64,000 nt of DNA from Rubrivivax gelatinosus (GCF_004340905.1 NZ_SLXD01000001.1:496001-560000); one strand, 5' to 3'. Positions 48,695 through 57,879 are shown, numbered from the stretch's first letter. Program-made: numbers and translations. The notes: generated by a model not told the origin, from the letters alone.

Positions 48695-50097
48695 CGCGCC
48701 TTCGCGGCGGCGATGGCGCGTGCGACGACGCCGGCCAGCGCCGCCGAGGCCATGCGCGAGATCGCCGCGTCGGCGCGGCTGGTCAGCGCGATCGGCACGC
48801 GCGCGCCGAGCACGACGCCGCAGCTGGCGGCGCCGGCCAGGTACTCGAGCTGCTTGGCGAGCATGTTGCCGGCTTCCAGGTCGGGCACGACCAGGATGTC
48901 GGCATTGCCGGCCACCGGCGACTCGATGTGCTTGATACGTGCGGCCTCCACCGAGATCGCGTTGTCGAAGGCCAGCGGGCCGTCGAGCAGCGCGCCGGTG
49001 ATCTGGCCGCGGTCGGCCATCTTGCACAGCGCCGCGGCGTCCAGCGTCGAGGCCAGCCGCGGCGTCACCGTCTCCACCGCCGACAGCAGCGCGACACGCG
49101 GCTGGTGCACGCCCAGCGCGTGCGCCAGCTCGACGGCGTTGCGCACGATGTCGGCCTTCTCGGCCAGCGAGGGCGCGATGTTGATCGCCGCGTCGGTGAC
49201 CAGCAGCGGCTTCGGGTACGCCGGCACCTCGAAGCGGTAGACGTGCGACATGCGCCGCCCGGTGCGCAGCGAGCTCTCGTCGAGCACGGCCTTGATCAGC
49301 TCGTCGGTGTGCAGGCTGCCCTTCATCAGCATCTGCGCCTCGCCGCGTGCGGCCAGCGCGGCGGCCGCCACCGCCGCGGCATGGCTGTGCGGCACGTCGA
49401 CGATCTCGATGCCGTCCAGCGACACCTCCAGCTGCTCGGCCAGCGTGCGCATGCGCAGCGCCGGGCCGACGAACACCGGCTCGATCAGCCCGTGCGCGCG
49501 CGCGTCGAGCGCGCCGTGCAGCGAGCCTTCGTCGCAGGGGTGCACGACGACGCAGCGCACCGGCGCGTGGCCGCTCTGGGTCTGCACCCAGGCTTCGAGC
49601 CGCGCCTCGGGGTCGAAGAGGTGCATCGTCGGCATCGCCGTGCGCGGACGCACGATCTTCTGCGTCGGCGCGCGCACCAGCGCACGGCCGGTGACGACCT
49701 GGTCGCCGTGCTGGTTGAGCACGATGCAGTCGAGCGCCACGTTGCGCGTCGCGTCGTCCTTCTCGGCCACCGTGACACCCACCGTCAGCGTGTCGCCGAG
49801 GTGCACCGGGCGGTGGAAACGCAGGCTCTGCTCGAGGTAGATCGTGCCGGGGCCGGGGAACTCGGTGCCCAGCAGGCTGGAGATCAGCGCGCCGGCCCAC
49901 ATGCCGTGCGCGATGACGCCCTTGAAACGTGTGCCCTCGGCGTACTCGGCATCGACGTGCGCCGGGTTGACGTCGCCGGAGACGAGCGCGAAGGCGTTGA
50001 TGTCGTCCATCGACAGCGTGCGCATCATCTGCGCACGCTGGCCCGGACGCAGCTCGTCGTAGGTCAGGTTCTCGATCAGGCCTTCCTGGGCACCCAT
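48691..50097 (-). CDS. Bifunctional MaoC-type enoyl-CoA hydratase / phosphate acetyltransferase
   Basis: 468 aa from the ATG at 50097 (MGAQEGLIENLTYDELRPGQ). The N-terminal about 140 residues form a MaoC hot-dog domain with the hydratase motif AFALVSGDVNPAHVDAEYA (catalytic Asp and His). The C-terminal about 300 residues form a PTA/PTB domain (HPCDEGSLHGALDARAHGL, later DALFDNAIS-like segment PLAFDNAISVEAA). It could supply (R)-3-hydroxyacyl-CoA to PhaC and make acetyl phosphate for AckA. An FNR-like box lies about 210 bp upstream. Confidence 0.92.
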   Translation of the reverse strand: MGAQEGLIENLTYDELRPGQRAQMMRTLSMDDINAFALVSGDVNPAHVDAEYAEGTRFKGVIAHGMWAGALISSLLGTEFPGPGTIYLEQSLRFHRPVHLGDTLTVGVTVAEKDDATRNVALDCIVLNQHGDQVVTGRALVRAPTQKIVRPRTAMPTMHLFDPEARLEAWVQTQSGHAPVRCVVVHPCDEGSLHGALDARAHGLIEPVFVGPALRMRTLAEQLEVSLDGIEIVDVPHSHAAAVAAAALAARGEAQMLMKGSLHTDELIKAVLDESSLRTGRRMSHVYRFEVPAYPKPLLVTDAAINIAPSLAEKADIVRNAVELAHALGVHQPRVALLSAVETVTPRLASTLDAAALCKMADRGQITGALLDGPLAFDNAISVEAARIKHIESPVAGNADILVVPDLEAGNMLAKQLEYLAGAASCGVVLGARVPIALTSRADAAISRMASAALAGVVARAIAAAKAR

Positions 50098-50309
50098 GGA
50101 TCGGTCCTCGCTGGTCGTCTCGGCGGTGCGTCCGCCGCGGCGCGGCAGGACGGCGGCGCCGCGCGGCAAGCGCACGGCGCGGCGGCCGACCGGTCGAGAC
50201 CCGGGGCAGCCGACGGACCGATTCTGGCGGGACCGGGCCGCGCCGTGTGGGGCGCAGTGCCTAGCGCGGCCGGTCAGCGGGTGGGGCGCGCTGTATTGCT
50301 GCAGCGCAC

Positions 50310-50323
50310 ATGACCTGCGTCAA
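50310..50323. promoter_or_regulatory. FNR/ANR-like box upstream of the MaoC-Pta operon
   Basis: ATGACCTGCGTCAA has the dyad TGAC-N4-GTCA and resembles the FNR/ANR consensus TTGAT-N4-ATCAA at 7 of 10 defined positions. It lies between the chemoreceptor stop and the operon start, 213 bp from the start codon. No -10 element at the class II distance is obvious. Confidence 0.5.
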
Positions 50324-50349
50324 GCGCGGCGACGGGCGCCGCGCCCGGG

Positions 50350-52056
50350 TCAGAAGCTGGTCCAGTCCTCGCTGGTGGCCGTCGTCGCCGGCACGGGCGC
50401 CGCGGCCGGGCGCGGGGCCGGTTTGGGCGTCGCAGGCCGCACGGGCGGCCGCGGCGTGGCGGCGGCGCGCGTCGGTGCCGGCTCGCCGGCGGCGAGCCGG
50501 AACACCGAGACCAGCGTCGTCAGGCGCTCGGCCTGCTGGCGCAGGCTTTCGGCGGCCGCAGCGCTCTCTTCGACCAGCGCGGCGTTCTGCTGCGTCGCCT
50601 GGTCCAGGCCGCCGACCGCGATGCTGACCTGGGCGATGCCGGCGGTCTGTTCCGCCGTGGCATGGCCGATCTCGCCGATCAGGTCGGCCACGCGCTGCAC
50701 CTGGGTCACGATCTCGGCCATCGTGCGGCCGGCGTCGCCGACGAGGCGCGAGCCGGCCTCGACCTTCTCGGACGAGCTGCCGATCAGCGCCTTGATCTCG
50801 CGCGCCGCTTCGGCCGCGCGCTGGGCCAGCGAGCGCACCTCGCCGGCGACGACGGCGAAGCCGCGGCCCTGCTCGCCGGCACGCGCGGCCTCGACCGCGG
50901 CGTTCAGCGCCAGGATGTTGGTCTGGAACGCGATGCCGTCGATGACGCCGGTGATGTCGGCGATGCGGCGCGAGCTGTCGCTGATCTCCTGCATCGTCGA
51001 GACGACGGCACCGACGACTTCACCGCCCTGGCGCGCCACGGTGCTCGCCGAGCCGGCGAGTTGGGTGGCCTGCTGCGCGGTCTCGGCGTTGTGACGCACC
51101 GAGGCGCTCATCTGATCCATCGACGCGGCGGTCTCGGCCAGGTTGGACGCCTGGGCCTCGGTGCGCTGCGACAGGTCGGCGTTGCCGGTGGCGATCTGCG
51201 AGGTGCCGGTGGCGATCGAGTCGGAGGCCGAACGCACCTGGGCGACGATGCGCGCCAGGCTCTGCTGCATCGCGCCCAGCGAGGCGAGCACGCTGCCCGC
51301 CGGGGCGCGTTCGGCACCCGGCACCGGGCCGAGGTCGCCGTCGGCCACGCGCGAAGCCGCCGCACCGAGTTCACCCGGCTCGGCACCCAGCGCCCGCGTG
51401 ATGCCACGCGTCACCAGATGGGCCAGCACGCCGGCCAGCAGCATCGCGGCCAGGCCGACACCGACCATCAGCCAGCGCTGCGCGGCGAACGCGGCATCGG
51501 CCTGCGCGACGTGCTCGGCGGCCAGTTCGTTGCCGTGTTGGACGTAGGCGTCGGCCGCAGTGATCAGGCGCGCCAGCAGCGGCCGGCACTGCTCGTCGAT
51601 GCGGCGGATCGCCTCTTCGCGCTGGCCTGAGGCGCCCAGTTCGACGATCGCGCGCGCCACCGGGCCGTACTCGGCCTCGATGCGTTCGATGGTGCTGAAG
51701 AGTTCGCGCTCACGCTCGCCGATGTCGTCGGCAGCGGCGAGCGCCTGCTTCAGGCGCGCGAGGTTCTGCTGCACACGCTGGTCGGCCTGGCCGACGGCCG
51801 ACTTCAGCGCCGCGCGTTCGGACTCGGAGTCGACGATGACCAGATCGCGCGCGCCGATCGCACGCGCGCTGGCGGCGTCGAGCACCCGGTTGGACAGTTG
51901 CAGGCGCTGCGCGTCTTCGTTGATGTAGCCGGCGAAGACGCGGTAGCTCTTCCACTGTGCGTGCAGCGCGAAGCCGCTGACCACGAGAACGAGCGAAGCG
52001 AGCAGCCCGAAGCTGGCGAGCAGCCGGGTGCGGACGGTGAAAGCGGTGATGTTCAT
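50350..52056 (-). CDS. Methyl-accepting chemotaxis protein
   Basis: 568 aa from [20 protein letters not shown]. Two membrane segments (about 10-30 and 190-210) flank a four-helix-bundle ligand domain. A HAMP-like region follows, then the signalling domain with the kinase-contact hairpin [20 protein letters not shown]. The end, EDWTSF, resembles the C-terminal docking pentapeptide for CheR/CheB, after an Ala/Pro-rich linker. It senses an unknown periplasmic ligand and signals to CheA. The gene is a single transcription unit between operons. Confidence 0.94.
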   Translation of the reverse strand: MNITAFTVRTRLLASFGLLASLVLVVSGFALHAQWKSYRVFAGYINEDAQRLQLSNRVLDAASARAIGARDLVIVDSESERAALKSAVGQADQRVQQNLARLKQALAAADDIGERERELFSTIERIEAEYGPVARAIVELGASGQREEAIRRIDEQCRPLLARLITAADAYVQHGNELAAEHVAQADAAFAAQRWLMVGVGLAAMLLAGVLAHLVTRGITRALGAEPGELGAAASRVADGDLGPVPGAERAPAGSVLASLGAMQQSLARIVAQVRSASDSIATGTSQIATGNADLSQRTEAQASNLAETAASMDQMSASVRHNAETAQQATQLAGSASTVARQGGEVVGAVVSTMQEISDSSRRIADITGVIDGIAFQTNILALNAAVEAARAGEQGRGFAVVAGEVRSLAQRAAEAAREIKALIGSSSEKVEAGSRLVGDAGRTMAEIVTQVQRVADLIGEIGHATAEQTAGIAQVSIAVGGLDQATQQNAALVEESAAAAESLRQQAERLTTLVSVFRLAAGEPAPTRAAATPRPPVRPATPKPAPRPAAAPVPATTATSEDWTSF

Positions 52057-52152
52057 GCCGTTGTTCTTTGGATCGAACGGGGCCCCGCACAGTGGAGCCA
52101 CAGATTCGATCATCGGGAATAACGGCGGTGGCAGTCGTTGCAAAAGACCGGG

Positions 52153-52160
52153 TTATCGGT
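52153..52160 (-). promoter_or_regulatory. Possible sigma-28 -10 element for the chemoreceptor gene
   Basis: On the minus strand the sequence reads ACCGATAA, one base from the FliA -10 consensus GCCGATAA. It lies about 97 bp upstream of the start. The expected -35 TAAA is absent, so confidence is low. Confidence 0.25.
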
Positions 52161-52196
52161 CCTGAAACGCGCCAGAACGGTCAAATTGCGCAAAAA

Positions 52197-52220
52197 GGCA
52201 AAACTGATAAATATCAGCTT
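52197..52220 (-). terminator. Terminator-like hairpin after ubiT
   Basis: The dyad CTGATA-AA-TATCAG (52204-52217) begins 13 bp downstream of the ubiT stop. Read on the minus strand it is followed by TTTTGCCTTTTT, which makes a plausible intrinsic terminator for ubiUVT. Confidence 0.65.
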
Positions 52221-52229
52221 TGCGCCGGA

Positions 52230-52682
52230 TCAGAAGCGGAACAGCGGCCCGAGCGCATCGAGCGTGTTCTTCAGCACCAGGCCCATCTCGGTGTCGCCTT
52301 CCATCACCAGGGCACGCTCGAAGAACAGGCGGTCGGCGTCGTCCTCGCCGCGCAGCAGGCGCAGGTAGTCGGGCAGCGCGGCGGCGATGCGCAGCGCGAC
52401 CGGCTGGCTCTGCGGCGCGAGCACGAAGCCACGTTCGCCGAGCTGCAGCTTCATCGCCAGGCCCAGGTCGGTGACCGCGACCTCGACGCTGCGGCCCGAC
52501 AGCGCCGCCTTGGCATCGGCCGGCAGGCGCGGCAGCAAGAGCTTGTTCATCGCCAGCGCCAGCACCAGGCTGGGCGGCTGCATCGGCAGGCGCTGCACGA
52601 CGGGCTTGACCTTGGCGGCAGCCAGCGCGTGCAGCTCGGCCAGCGAGCGCGGCGCGACGAAGGCTTGGGACTTGGGGCTCAT
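52230..52682 (-). CDS. ubiT: O2-independent ubiquinone biosynthesis lipid carrier UbiT (SCP2 domain)
   Basis: 150 aa. The start at 52682 overlaps the ubiV stop (ATGA), which decides against a second ATG 12 bp upstream. An SCP2-type lipid-binding domain covers residues about 35-145 (LALAMNKLLLPRLPADAKAA, then GDTEMGLVLKNTLDAL). UbiT binds hydrophobic ubiquinone precursors for the anaerobic hydroxylation pathway with UbiU and UbiV. The three genes are in order ubiU-ubiV-ubiT on the minus strand. It is shorter than E. coli UbiT (about 174 aa). Confidence 0.88.
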   Translation of the reverse strand: MSPKSQAFVAPRSLAELHALAAAKVKPVVQRLPMQPPSLVLALAMNKLLLPRLPADAKAALSGRSVEVAVTDLGLAMKLQLGERGFVLAPQSQPVALRIAAALPDYLRLLRGEDDADRLFFERALVMEGDTEMGLVLKNTLDALGPLFRF

Positions 52683-53608
52683 GCGGCTTTCCATTCCATG
52701 CCGGCGCGACCTTGCGCGTACCCGTTGGCCAGGCCGCCCGGCAGTGCGATGGCCTCGAGCTCACGGCGCGCGGCCGCGGCCGGCGCACCCTGGTTCATCA
52801 CCTGCTCGAAGCAGGCGAGCACGGTCGTGAAGTGCTGCGAGCACGGCGACAGGCGCAGCCGGCGCACGCCGTTGGCGACGATCTGCTCGCGCTGCTCGAT
52901 CAGGCAGTGCTGCGCCGCGCCCTGGGTCTGGATGCCGTTGAGCACCAGGAAGGGCTTGCCGTCGCTGGTCGACAGCAGCAGGCCGTCGGGGTAGTCCTGG
53001 CAGCGGAACTCGCACTGGTCCTTGCTCAGCCGGTGGTGGCGCGCGGTGAAGCAGCGCGCCGAGAACGCCAGCGGCATGCGGCCGAAGGCGAAGGCCTCGG
53101 TCTCGACCGGCGTCTGGCCGGCCTTCACCGGGTCGGCGGCGGGGTTGACGCGGCCCATCGCGTCCAGCGGCAGCTCGGCCGGCGCCGTCCAGCGCACGGC
53201 GCCGAAACCGGCGTGCTCCTCAAGCGCGGCGCGGCTGTAGACGTTCAGGTGCGGGCCGATCGCGAACGGCACGCCGGCCTGTTCGAGCACCGCCAGCGCC
53301 GAGCCGTCGCCGGCTTCGACCAGGTAGTCGCGCTGCTCGGCGATGCGGCGCACGACACGCAGGTCGGATTCGGACTCGATCAGGCCCTGCGTCGCGAGCA
53401 CGATCTCCTTGCCGGCGGCGCGCAGATCGGCGGCCAGGTCCAGCCAGTCGTCGAGCTTGAACTCGTAGCGGCGCGAGCAGACGACCTCGCCCAGCACGAC
53501 GGTGTCGGCGGCCGATTCGGCGACGCCGGCGTAGAAATCCATCAGCGCCTGGCGCGTCCAGTAGGTCAGCACCGGGCCGACGGTCAGCTTTATGCGTTCG
53601 GAACTCAT
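52679..53608 (-). CDS. ubiV: O2-independent ubiquinone hydroxylation protein UbiV (U32 family)
   Basis: 309 aa U32 peptidase-family protein without peptidase function. The four cysteines that bind the [4Fe-4S] cluster are present: Cys44 in GEVVCSRR, then Cys186, Cys199 and Cys203 in ARCFTARHHRLSKDQCEFRC. With UbiU it hydroxylates ubiquinone precursors without O2, using prephenate as oxygen donor. It starts 4 bp after the ubiU stop and overlaps ubiT. Confidence 0.93.
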   Translation of the reverse strand: MSSERIKLTVGPVLTYWTRQALMDFYAGVAESAADTVVLGEVVCSRRYEFKLDDWLDLAADLRAAGKEIVLATQGLIESESDLRVVRRIAEQRDYLVEAGDGSALAVLEQAGVPFAIGPHLNVYSRAALEEHAGFGAVRWTAPAELPLDAMGRVNPAADPVKAGQTPVETEAFAFGRMPLAFSARCFTARHHRLSKDQCEFRCQDYPDGLLLSTSDGKPFLVLNGIQTQGAAQHCLIEQREQIVANGVRRLRLSPCSQHFTTVLACFEQVMNQGAPAAAARRELEAIALPGGLANGYAQGRAGMEWKAA

Positions 53609-53612
53609 GCTC

Positions 53613-54632
53613 TTACCGCCACGGGCGGTCCAGGGCGCCGAGGGTGTGCTGCTGGCCTTCGGCGAGGTGGCCCAGCGTCGCGGTCCAGGTGGGCTGGACG
53701 CTGAAGCGGTCGGGCGAGGCCTTGGCGGCGTCGATGGCCTGGCGCCAGACCTTGGTCACCTGCTCGGTGTAGGCGGGGCTGCGCTGGCGGCCTTCGATCT
53801 TCAGCGCCTTGACGCCCATCTTCATCAGCTCGGGCAGGATGGCCAGCGTGTTCAGGCTGGTCGGCTCCTCGATGGCGTAGTCGCGTTTGCCTTCGACGAC
53901 GAAACGGCCCTTGCAGATCGTCGGGTAGCCACGCGGCTCGTCGGGCGCGTAGTGGTCGATCAGCATGCCGCCCAGGCGCGACTCGACGCCCGAGGGCGTG
54001 TCGGTCCAGCGCACGGCCGACGGCGGCGAGCACACGCCGACGTTGTTCGGCGACTGGCCGGTGGCGTAGGACGACAGCGTGCAGCGGCCTTCGACCATCA
54101 CGCACAGGCTGCCGAAGGCGAAGCACTCGATCTCGACCGAGGTGTTGCGCAGCACGTGCTGCACCTGCTGCAGCGTCAGCACGCGCGGCAGCACCGCGCG
54201 CTGGATGTTGTAGTGGCGCTGGTAGAAGTTGATCGCCTCGTAGCTCGTCGCCGAGGCCTGCACCGACAGGTGCAGACGCAGCTCGGGGTGCGTGCGCGTG
54301 GCGTAGCCCATCACCGCGGTGTCGGCGCAGATCAGCGCGTCGGCGCCGAAGTCGACCGCGGTGTCCACCGCGCGGTACCAGGGCGTCACGTCCGCCGACT
54401 GGGCGAAGGTGTTCAGCGCCATCAGGACCTTGCGGCCGCGCTTGTGCGCGTAGGCGATGCCTTCGCGGACCTGGGCGTCGTCGAAGTTCAGGCCGGCGAA
54501 GTTCCGGGCGTTGGTGGCGTTCTTCAGGCCCAGGTAGACCGTGTCGGCGCCGGCGTCGACGGCCAACTGGAGGGCCCGCAGAGAGCCCGCGGGGCAGACC
54601 AGTTCGGGCGCCGCGAAGGGGGGCTGTTGCAT
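53613..54632 (-). CDS. ubiU: O2-independent ubiquinone hydroxylation protein UbiU (U32 family)
   Basis: 339 aa. Iron-sulfur ligands are Cys177 (FGSLC), Cys184 (EGRC), Cys201 (GVC) and Cys240 (YPTICKG), matching the pattern of E. coli UbiU. The opening is LVCPAGSLRALQLAVDAGAD, typical of the U32 family. It forms a heterodimer with UbiV. It is the first gene of the minus-strand operon and is divergent from nrdD. The shared 277-bp region contains FNR- and NrdR-like boxes. Confidence 0.94.
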   Translation of the reverse strand: MQQPPFAAPELVCPAGSLRALQLAVDAGADTVYLGLKNATNARNFAGLNFDDAQVREGIAYAHKRGRKVLMALNTFAQSADVTPWYRAVDTAVDFGADALICADTAVMGYATRTHPELRLHLSVQASATSYEAINFYQRHYNIQRAVLPRVLTLQQVQHVLRNTSVEIECFAFGSLCVMVEGRCTLSSYATGQSPNNVGVCSPPSAVRWTDTPSGVESRLGGMLIDHYAPDEPRGYPTICKGRFVVEGKRDYAIEEPTSLNTLAILPELMKMGVKALKIEGRQRSPAYTEQVTKVWRQAIDAAKASPDRFSVQPTWTATLGHLAEGQQHTLGALDRPWR

Positions 54633-54814
54633 GGCGGGCGGAGTCTAGGCGCCGGCTCCGCCGGCGGCTTGCGGGACGTCAAGAGCGGTGCGAACCGGGC
54701 GCCCGCAAACGCCCCGAAACGGCACGGACACCACACGGCCGCCAGGGTCCGCGACCGGCGCCGGGCGCGTCAAGCGCCAGGCCGCGGCCGGCGCAAGCCC
54801 TTCGCGCAGCGAAC

Positions 54815-54828
54815 TTGCACTGCATCAA
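54815..54828. promoter_or_regulatory. FNR/ANR-like box between ubiU and nrdD
   Basis: TTGCACTGCATCAA agrees with TTGAT-N4-ATCAA at 8 of 10 defined positions. Its centre is about 88 bp before nrdD and about 189 bp before ubiU, so either or both could be activated without oxygen. Confidence 0.55.
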
Positions 54829-54885
54829 GTGCGGCCGTGTTCGGGATCGATGGACGCTAGCGGTTGGGTATCGTTCGCCGCCTAC

Positions 54886-54901
54886 ACACCATAGATAGTG
54901 T
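54886..54901. promoter_or_regulatory. NrdR box upstream of nrdD
   Basis: ACACCATAGATAGTGT is a 16-bp near-palindrome that agrees with the NrdR consensus (about ACACWATATATWGTGT). It lies 8 bp before the chosen nrdD start. A weaker copy at 54854-54869 (10 of 16 matches) is 32 bp upstream, close to the usual spacing of paired NrdR boxes. Confidence 0.75.
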
Positions 54902-54909
54902 CAACGCGC

Positions 54910-56952
54910 ATGACAGACGCCGCCCTGCCCCCCTCTGCCGACACCCAGGCCGCCCCGCTGGCGGTCATCAAGCGTGAAGGCCGCACCGTCGCCTTCGACC
55001 CCTCCAAGATCGCCGACGCGCTGGCGCGTGCCGGCGCCGCGACCGGCGAATACGACGCCGAACGCGCCGCCGAGCTGACCCGCCAGGTCAGCGAGCGCCT
55101 GCGCCGCCGCGTCACCGGCGTCGAGCAGATCCAGGACGAGGTCGAGCGCGTGCTGCAGGAGGCCGGCCACTTCGACACCGCGCGCGCCTACATCGTCTAC
55201 CGCGAGCAGCGCCGCGCGCTGCGCCAGGACCGCAGCGTCGCCGTCGACGTCGAGCGCTCGGTCAACGAGTACCTGGCGCGCCAGGACTGGCGTGTCAACG
55301 CCAACGCCAACCAGGGCTACTCGCTGGGCGGGCTGATCCTGAACGTCTCGGGCAAGGTGGTCGCCAACTACTGGCTCAACCACGTCTACCCGCCGGAAGT
55401 GGGCATCGCCCACCGCGAGGCCGACCTGCACATCCACGACCTGGACATGCTCTCGGGCTACTGCGCCGGCTGGTCGCTGCGCACGCTGCTGCACGAGGGC
55501 CTGAACGGCGTGCCGGGCAAGGTCGAGGCCGGCCCGCCCAGGCACCTGTCCAGCGCCGTCGGCCAGATCGTCAACTTCCTCGGCACGCTGCAGAACGAGT
55601 GGGCCGGCGCCCAGGCCTTCAGCTCCTTCGACACCTATCTCGCGCCCTTCATCCGCAAGGACGGGCTGACGTACGACCAGGTGCGCCAGAGCCTGCAGGA
55701 GCTGATCTACAACCTGAACGTGCCTTCGCGCTGGGGCACGCAGACGCCGTTCACCAACCTGACCTTCGACTGGACCTGCCCCGAGGACCTGCGCGAGCAG
55801 GTGCCGGTGATCGGCGGCCAGGAGATGCCGTTCGCCTACGGCGATCTGCAGGCCGAGATGGACATGATCAACCGCGCCTACATCGACGTGATGATGGAAG
55901 GCGACGCCAAGGGCCGCTCGTTCACCTTCCCGATCCCGACCTACAACATCACCCGCGACTTCGACTGGGAGCACCCGAACACGCTGCCGCTGTTCGAGAT
56001 GACGGCCAAGTACGGCCTGCCGTACTTCCAGAACTTCCTGAACTCGGACCTGCAGCCGAACATGGTGCGCTCGATGTGCTGCCGGCTGCAGCTGGACCTG
56101 CGCGAGCTTCTGAAGCGCGGCAACGGCCTGTTCGGCTCGGCCGAGCAGACCGGCTCGCTGGGCGTGGTGACGATCAACTGCGCCCGCCTGGGTTATCTGC
56201 ACGCCGGCGACGAAGCCGGCCTGCTGGCGCGCACCGACCGCCTGATAGCCATCGCGCGCACCAGCCTGGAGATCAAGCGCAAGGTCATCCAGGGCCACAT
56301 CGACAGCGGCCTGTTCCCGTACACCAAGCGCTACCTGGGCACGCTGCGCAACCACTTCTCGACGATCGGCGTGAACGGGATCAACGAGATGATCCGCAAC
56401 TTCAGCGCCGACCGCAGCGACATCACCTCGCCCGAGGGCCACGCGATGGCGGTGCGCTACCTGGACCACATCCGCGCACGCATCGTCGAGCTGCAGGAGG
56501 AGACCGGCCACCTCTACAACCTGGAGGCGACGCCGGCCGAAGGCACGACCTACCGCTTCGCCAAGGAAGACAAGAAGCGCCTGCCCGGCATCCTGCAGGC
56601 CGGCACGGCGGAGCGCCCGTACTACACGAACTCCTCGCAGCTGCCGGTCGGCTTCACGACCGACCCCTTCGAGGCGCTGGAGCGCCAGGAGGAACTGCAG
56701 CGCAAGTACACCGGCGGCACCGTGCTGCACCTGTACCTGGGCGAACGGGTCTCGTCGGCACTCGCCTGCCGCGACCTGGTGCGCCGTTCGCTCGAACGCT
56801 ACCGGCTGCCCTACATCACGGTGACGCCGACCTTCTCGATCTGCCCGAAACACGGCTACCTCGCCGGCGAGCACGCGTTCTGCCCGAAGTGCGACGAGGA
56901 AGCCCTGGCACGCAAGGCCGCCAAGGCCGCACGCGCCACCCCGGCCGCCTGA
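54910..56952 (+). CDS. nrdD: Anaerobic (class III) ribonucleoside-triphosphate reductase, large part without its glycyl-radical end
   Basis: 680 aa from the ATG at 54910; a GTG at 54898 would add four residues but lies inside the NrdR box. An N-terminal ATP-cone (IKREGRTVAFDPSKIADALA) precedes the reductase barrel (SLGGLILNVSGKVVANYWLN, NCARLGYLHAGDE). The C-terminal zinc site is formed by CPKHG and FCPKCD. After this point the chain ends in an Ala-rich tail, so the RVxGY glycyl-radical motif is missing. That motif is encoded by the small gene at 56982, 29 bp downstream with its own ribosome binding site. Confidence 0.93.
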   Translation: MTDAALPPSADTQAAPLAVIKREGRTVAFDPSKIADALARAGAATGEYDAERAAELTRQVSERLRRRVTGVEQIQDEVERVLQEAGHFDTARAYIVYREQRRALRQDRSVAVDVERSVNEYLARQDWRVNANANQGYSLGGLILNVSGKVVANYWLNHVYPPEVGIAHREADLHIHDLDMLSGYCAGWSLRTLLHEGLNGVPGKVEAGPPRHLSSAVGQIVNFLGTLQNEWAGAQAFSSFDTYLAPFIRKDGLTYDQVRQSLQELIYNLNVPSRWGTQTPFTNLTFDWTCPEDLREQVPVIGGQEMPFAYGDLQAEMDMINRAYIDVMMEGDAKGRSFTFPIPTYNITRDFDWEHPNTLPLFEMTAKYGLPYFQNFLNSDLQPNMVRSMCCRLQLDLRELLKRGNGLFGSAEQTGSLGVVTINCARLGYLHAGDEAGLLARTDRLIAIARTSLEIKRKVIQGHIDSGLFPYTKRYLGTLRNHFSTIGVNGINEMIRNFSADRSDITSPEGHAMAVRYLDHIRARIVELQEETGHLYNLEATPAEGTTYRFAKEDKKRLPGILQAGTAERPYYTNSSQLPVGFTTDPFEALERQEELQRKYTGGTVLHLYLGERVSSALACRDLVRRSLERYRLPYITVTPTFSICPKHGYLAGEHAFCPKCDEEALARKAAKAARATPAA

Positions 56953-56981
56953 CGGCCGCCACCCCAACCAAGGAAAACCGC

Positions 56982-57200
56982 ATGAGCCACAGCCAGACCC
57001 CTCTCGTCCACCCGCAGCTCGAAGAGCATGAACGCACCCGCTGCGAAGTCTGGACGCGCGTGATGGGCTACCACCGCCCGATGGCCTCGTTCAACATCGG
57101 CAAGCAGGGCGAGTTCATGGAGCGCCGCTACTTCGACGAGCCGGGGCGCCCGGCCGCCGCGGCCGACGTGACGGCCAGCGTCGAGTGTGGCTGCGCCTGA
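56982..57200 (+). CDS. Separately encoded glycyl-radical domain of NrdD
   Basis: 72 aa from an ATG with AAGGAAAA at 56970-56977. It contains CEVWTRVMGYHRPMASFNIG, which is the C-terminal radical loop of class III ribonucleotide reductase, with the radical Gly at about residue 29 (RVMGY). The end is VECGCA. The strong start signal and clear spacer argue for a real gene and not a frameshift or sequencing error. It probably docks on NrdD and is activated by NrdG, much as GrcA (YfiD) repairs damaged pyruvate formate-lyase. It overlaps nrdG by 14 bp. Confidence 0.85.
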   Translation: MSHSQTPLVHPQLEEHERTRCEVWTRVMGYHRPMASFNIGKQGEFMERRYFDEPGRPAAAADVTASVECGCA

Positions 57201-57879
57201 GGCGCTGGCCGTCGGCGGCTTCCAGCCGCTGAGCACCACCGACTGGCCCGACCGCCTCGCGGCGGTCGTCTTCGTCCAGGGCTGCCCCTGGCGCTGCGTC
57301 TACTGCCACAACCCGGCGCTGCAGCCGCGGGACGGCGCCGCCGGGCCGCACTGGGACGAGGTCGTCGCGACGCTGGCGCGCCGCCGCGGGCTGCTCGACG
57401 GCGTCGTCTTCAGCGGCGGCGAGCCGACGCTGGACCCGGCGCTGCCCGAGGCCGTGGCCACCGCGCGCAGCCTGGGGTTCGCCGTCGGCCTGCACAGCGC
57501 CGGCATCTACCCGAAGAAGCTCGAGGCGCTGCTGCCGGCGCTGGACTGGGTCGGCCTGGACCTGAAGACCGACCTGGCCGGCCACGACGCGCTGACCGGC
57601 CGCCCGTGCAGCGGCGCGCCGGTGCACGAGGCGCTGGCCGCCGTCGTCGCCAGCGGCGTCGACCACGAGGTGCGCACGACCTACCACCCGGCACTGCAGA
57701 GTGACGAGACGCTGGCGAAGATGGCGCTGACGCTGAAGAGCGCCGGCGCGAAACGCTGGGTGCTGCAGCAGTGGCACCCGCGAGCGGGCACACCGGGTTT
57801 CGAGCAGCCCTGGCGCTGGCCCGAGCCGGCGGTGCTGTCCTGGCTGCGCGAACTCGGCCCCGAGCTCACGCTGCGCTGA
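57187..57879 (+). CDS. nrdG: Anaerobic ribonucleotide reductase activase (radical SAM)
   Basis: 230 aa, GTG start overlapping the small radical-domain gene by 14 bp. The radical SAM cluster motif CPWRCVYC gives Cys33, Cys37 and Cys40, followed by the SAM-binding GGEPTLDP. It fits the NrdG2-type activases. It installs the glycyl radical in the NrdD partner. It ends directly against the convergent alcohol dehydrogenase (stops adjacent). Confidence 0.92.
   Translation: MAAPEALAVGGFQPLSTTDWPDRLAAVVFVQGCPWRCVYCHNPALQPRDGAAGPHWDEVVATLARRRGLLDGVVFSGGEPTLDPALPEAVATARSLGFAVGLHSAGIYPKKLEALLPALDWVGLDLKTDLAGHDALTGRPCSGAPVHEALAAVVASGVDHEVRTTYHPALQSDETLAKMALTLKSAGAKRWVLQQWHPRAGTPGFEQPWRWPEPAVLSWLRELGPELTLR

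Noticed and set aside
56940-56990. Frameshift or sequencing error splitting nrdD
   Set aside because: The two parts are separated by a 29-bp spacer with a good ribosome binding site and the small gene has its own ATG, so a real split is more likely.
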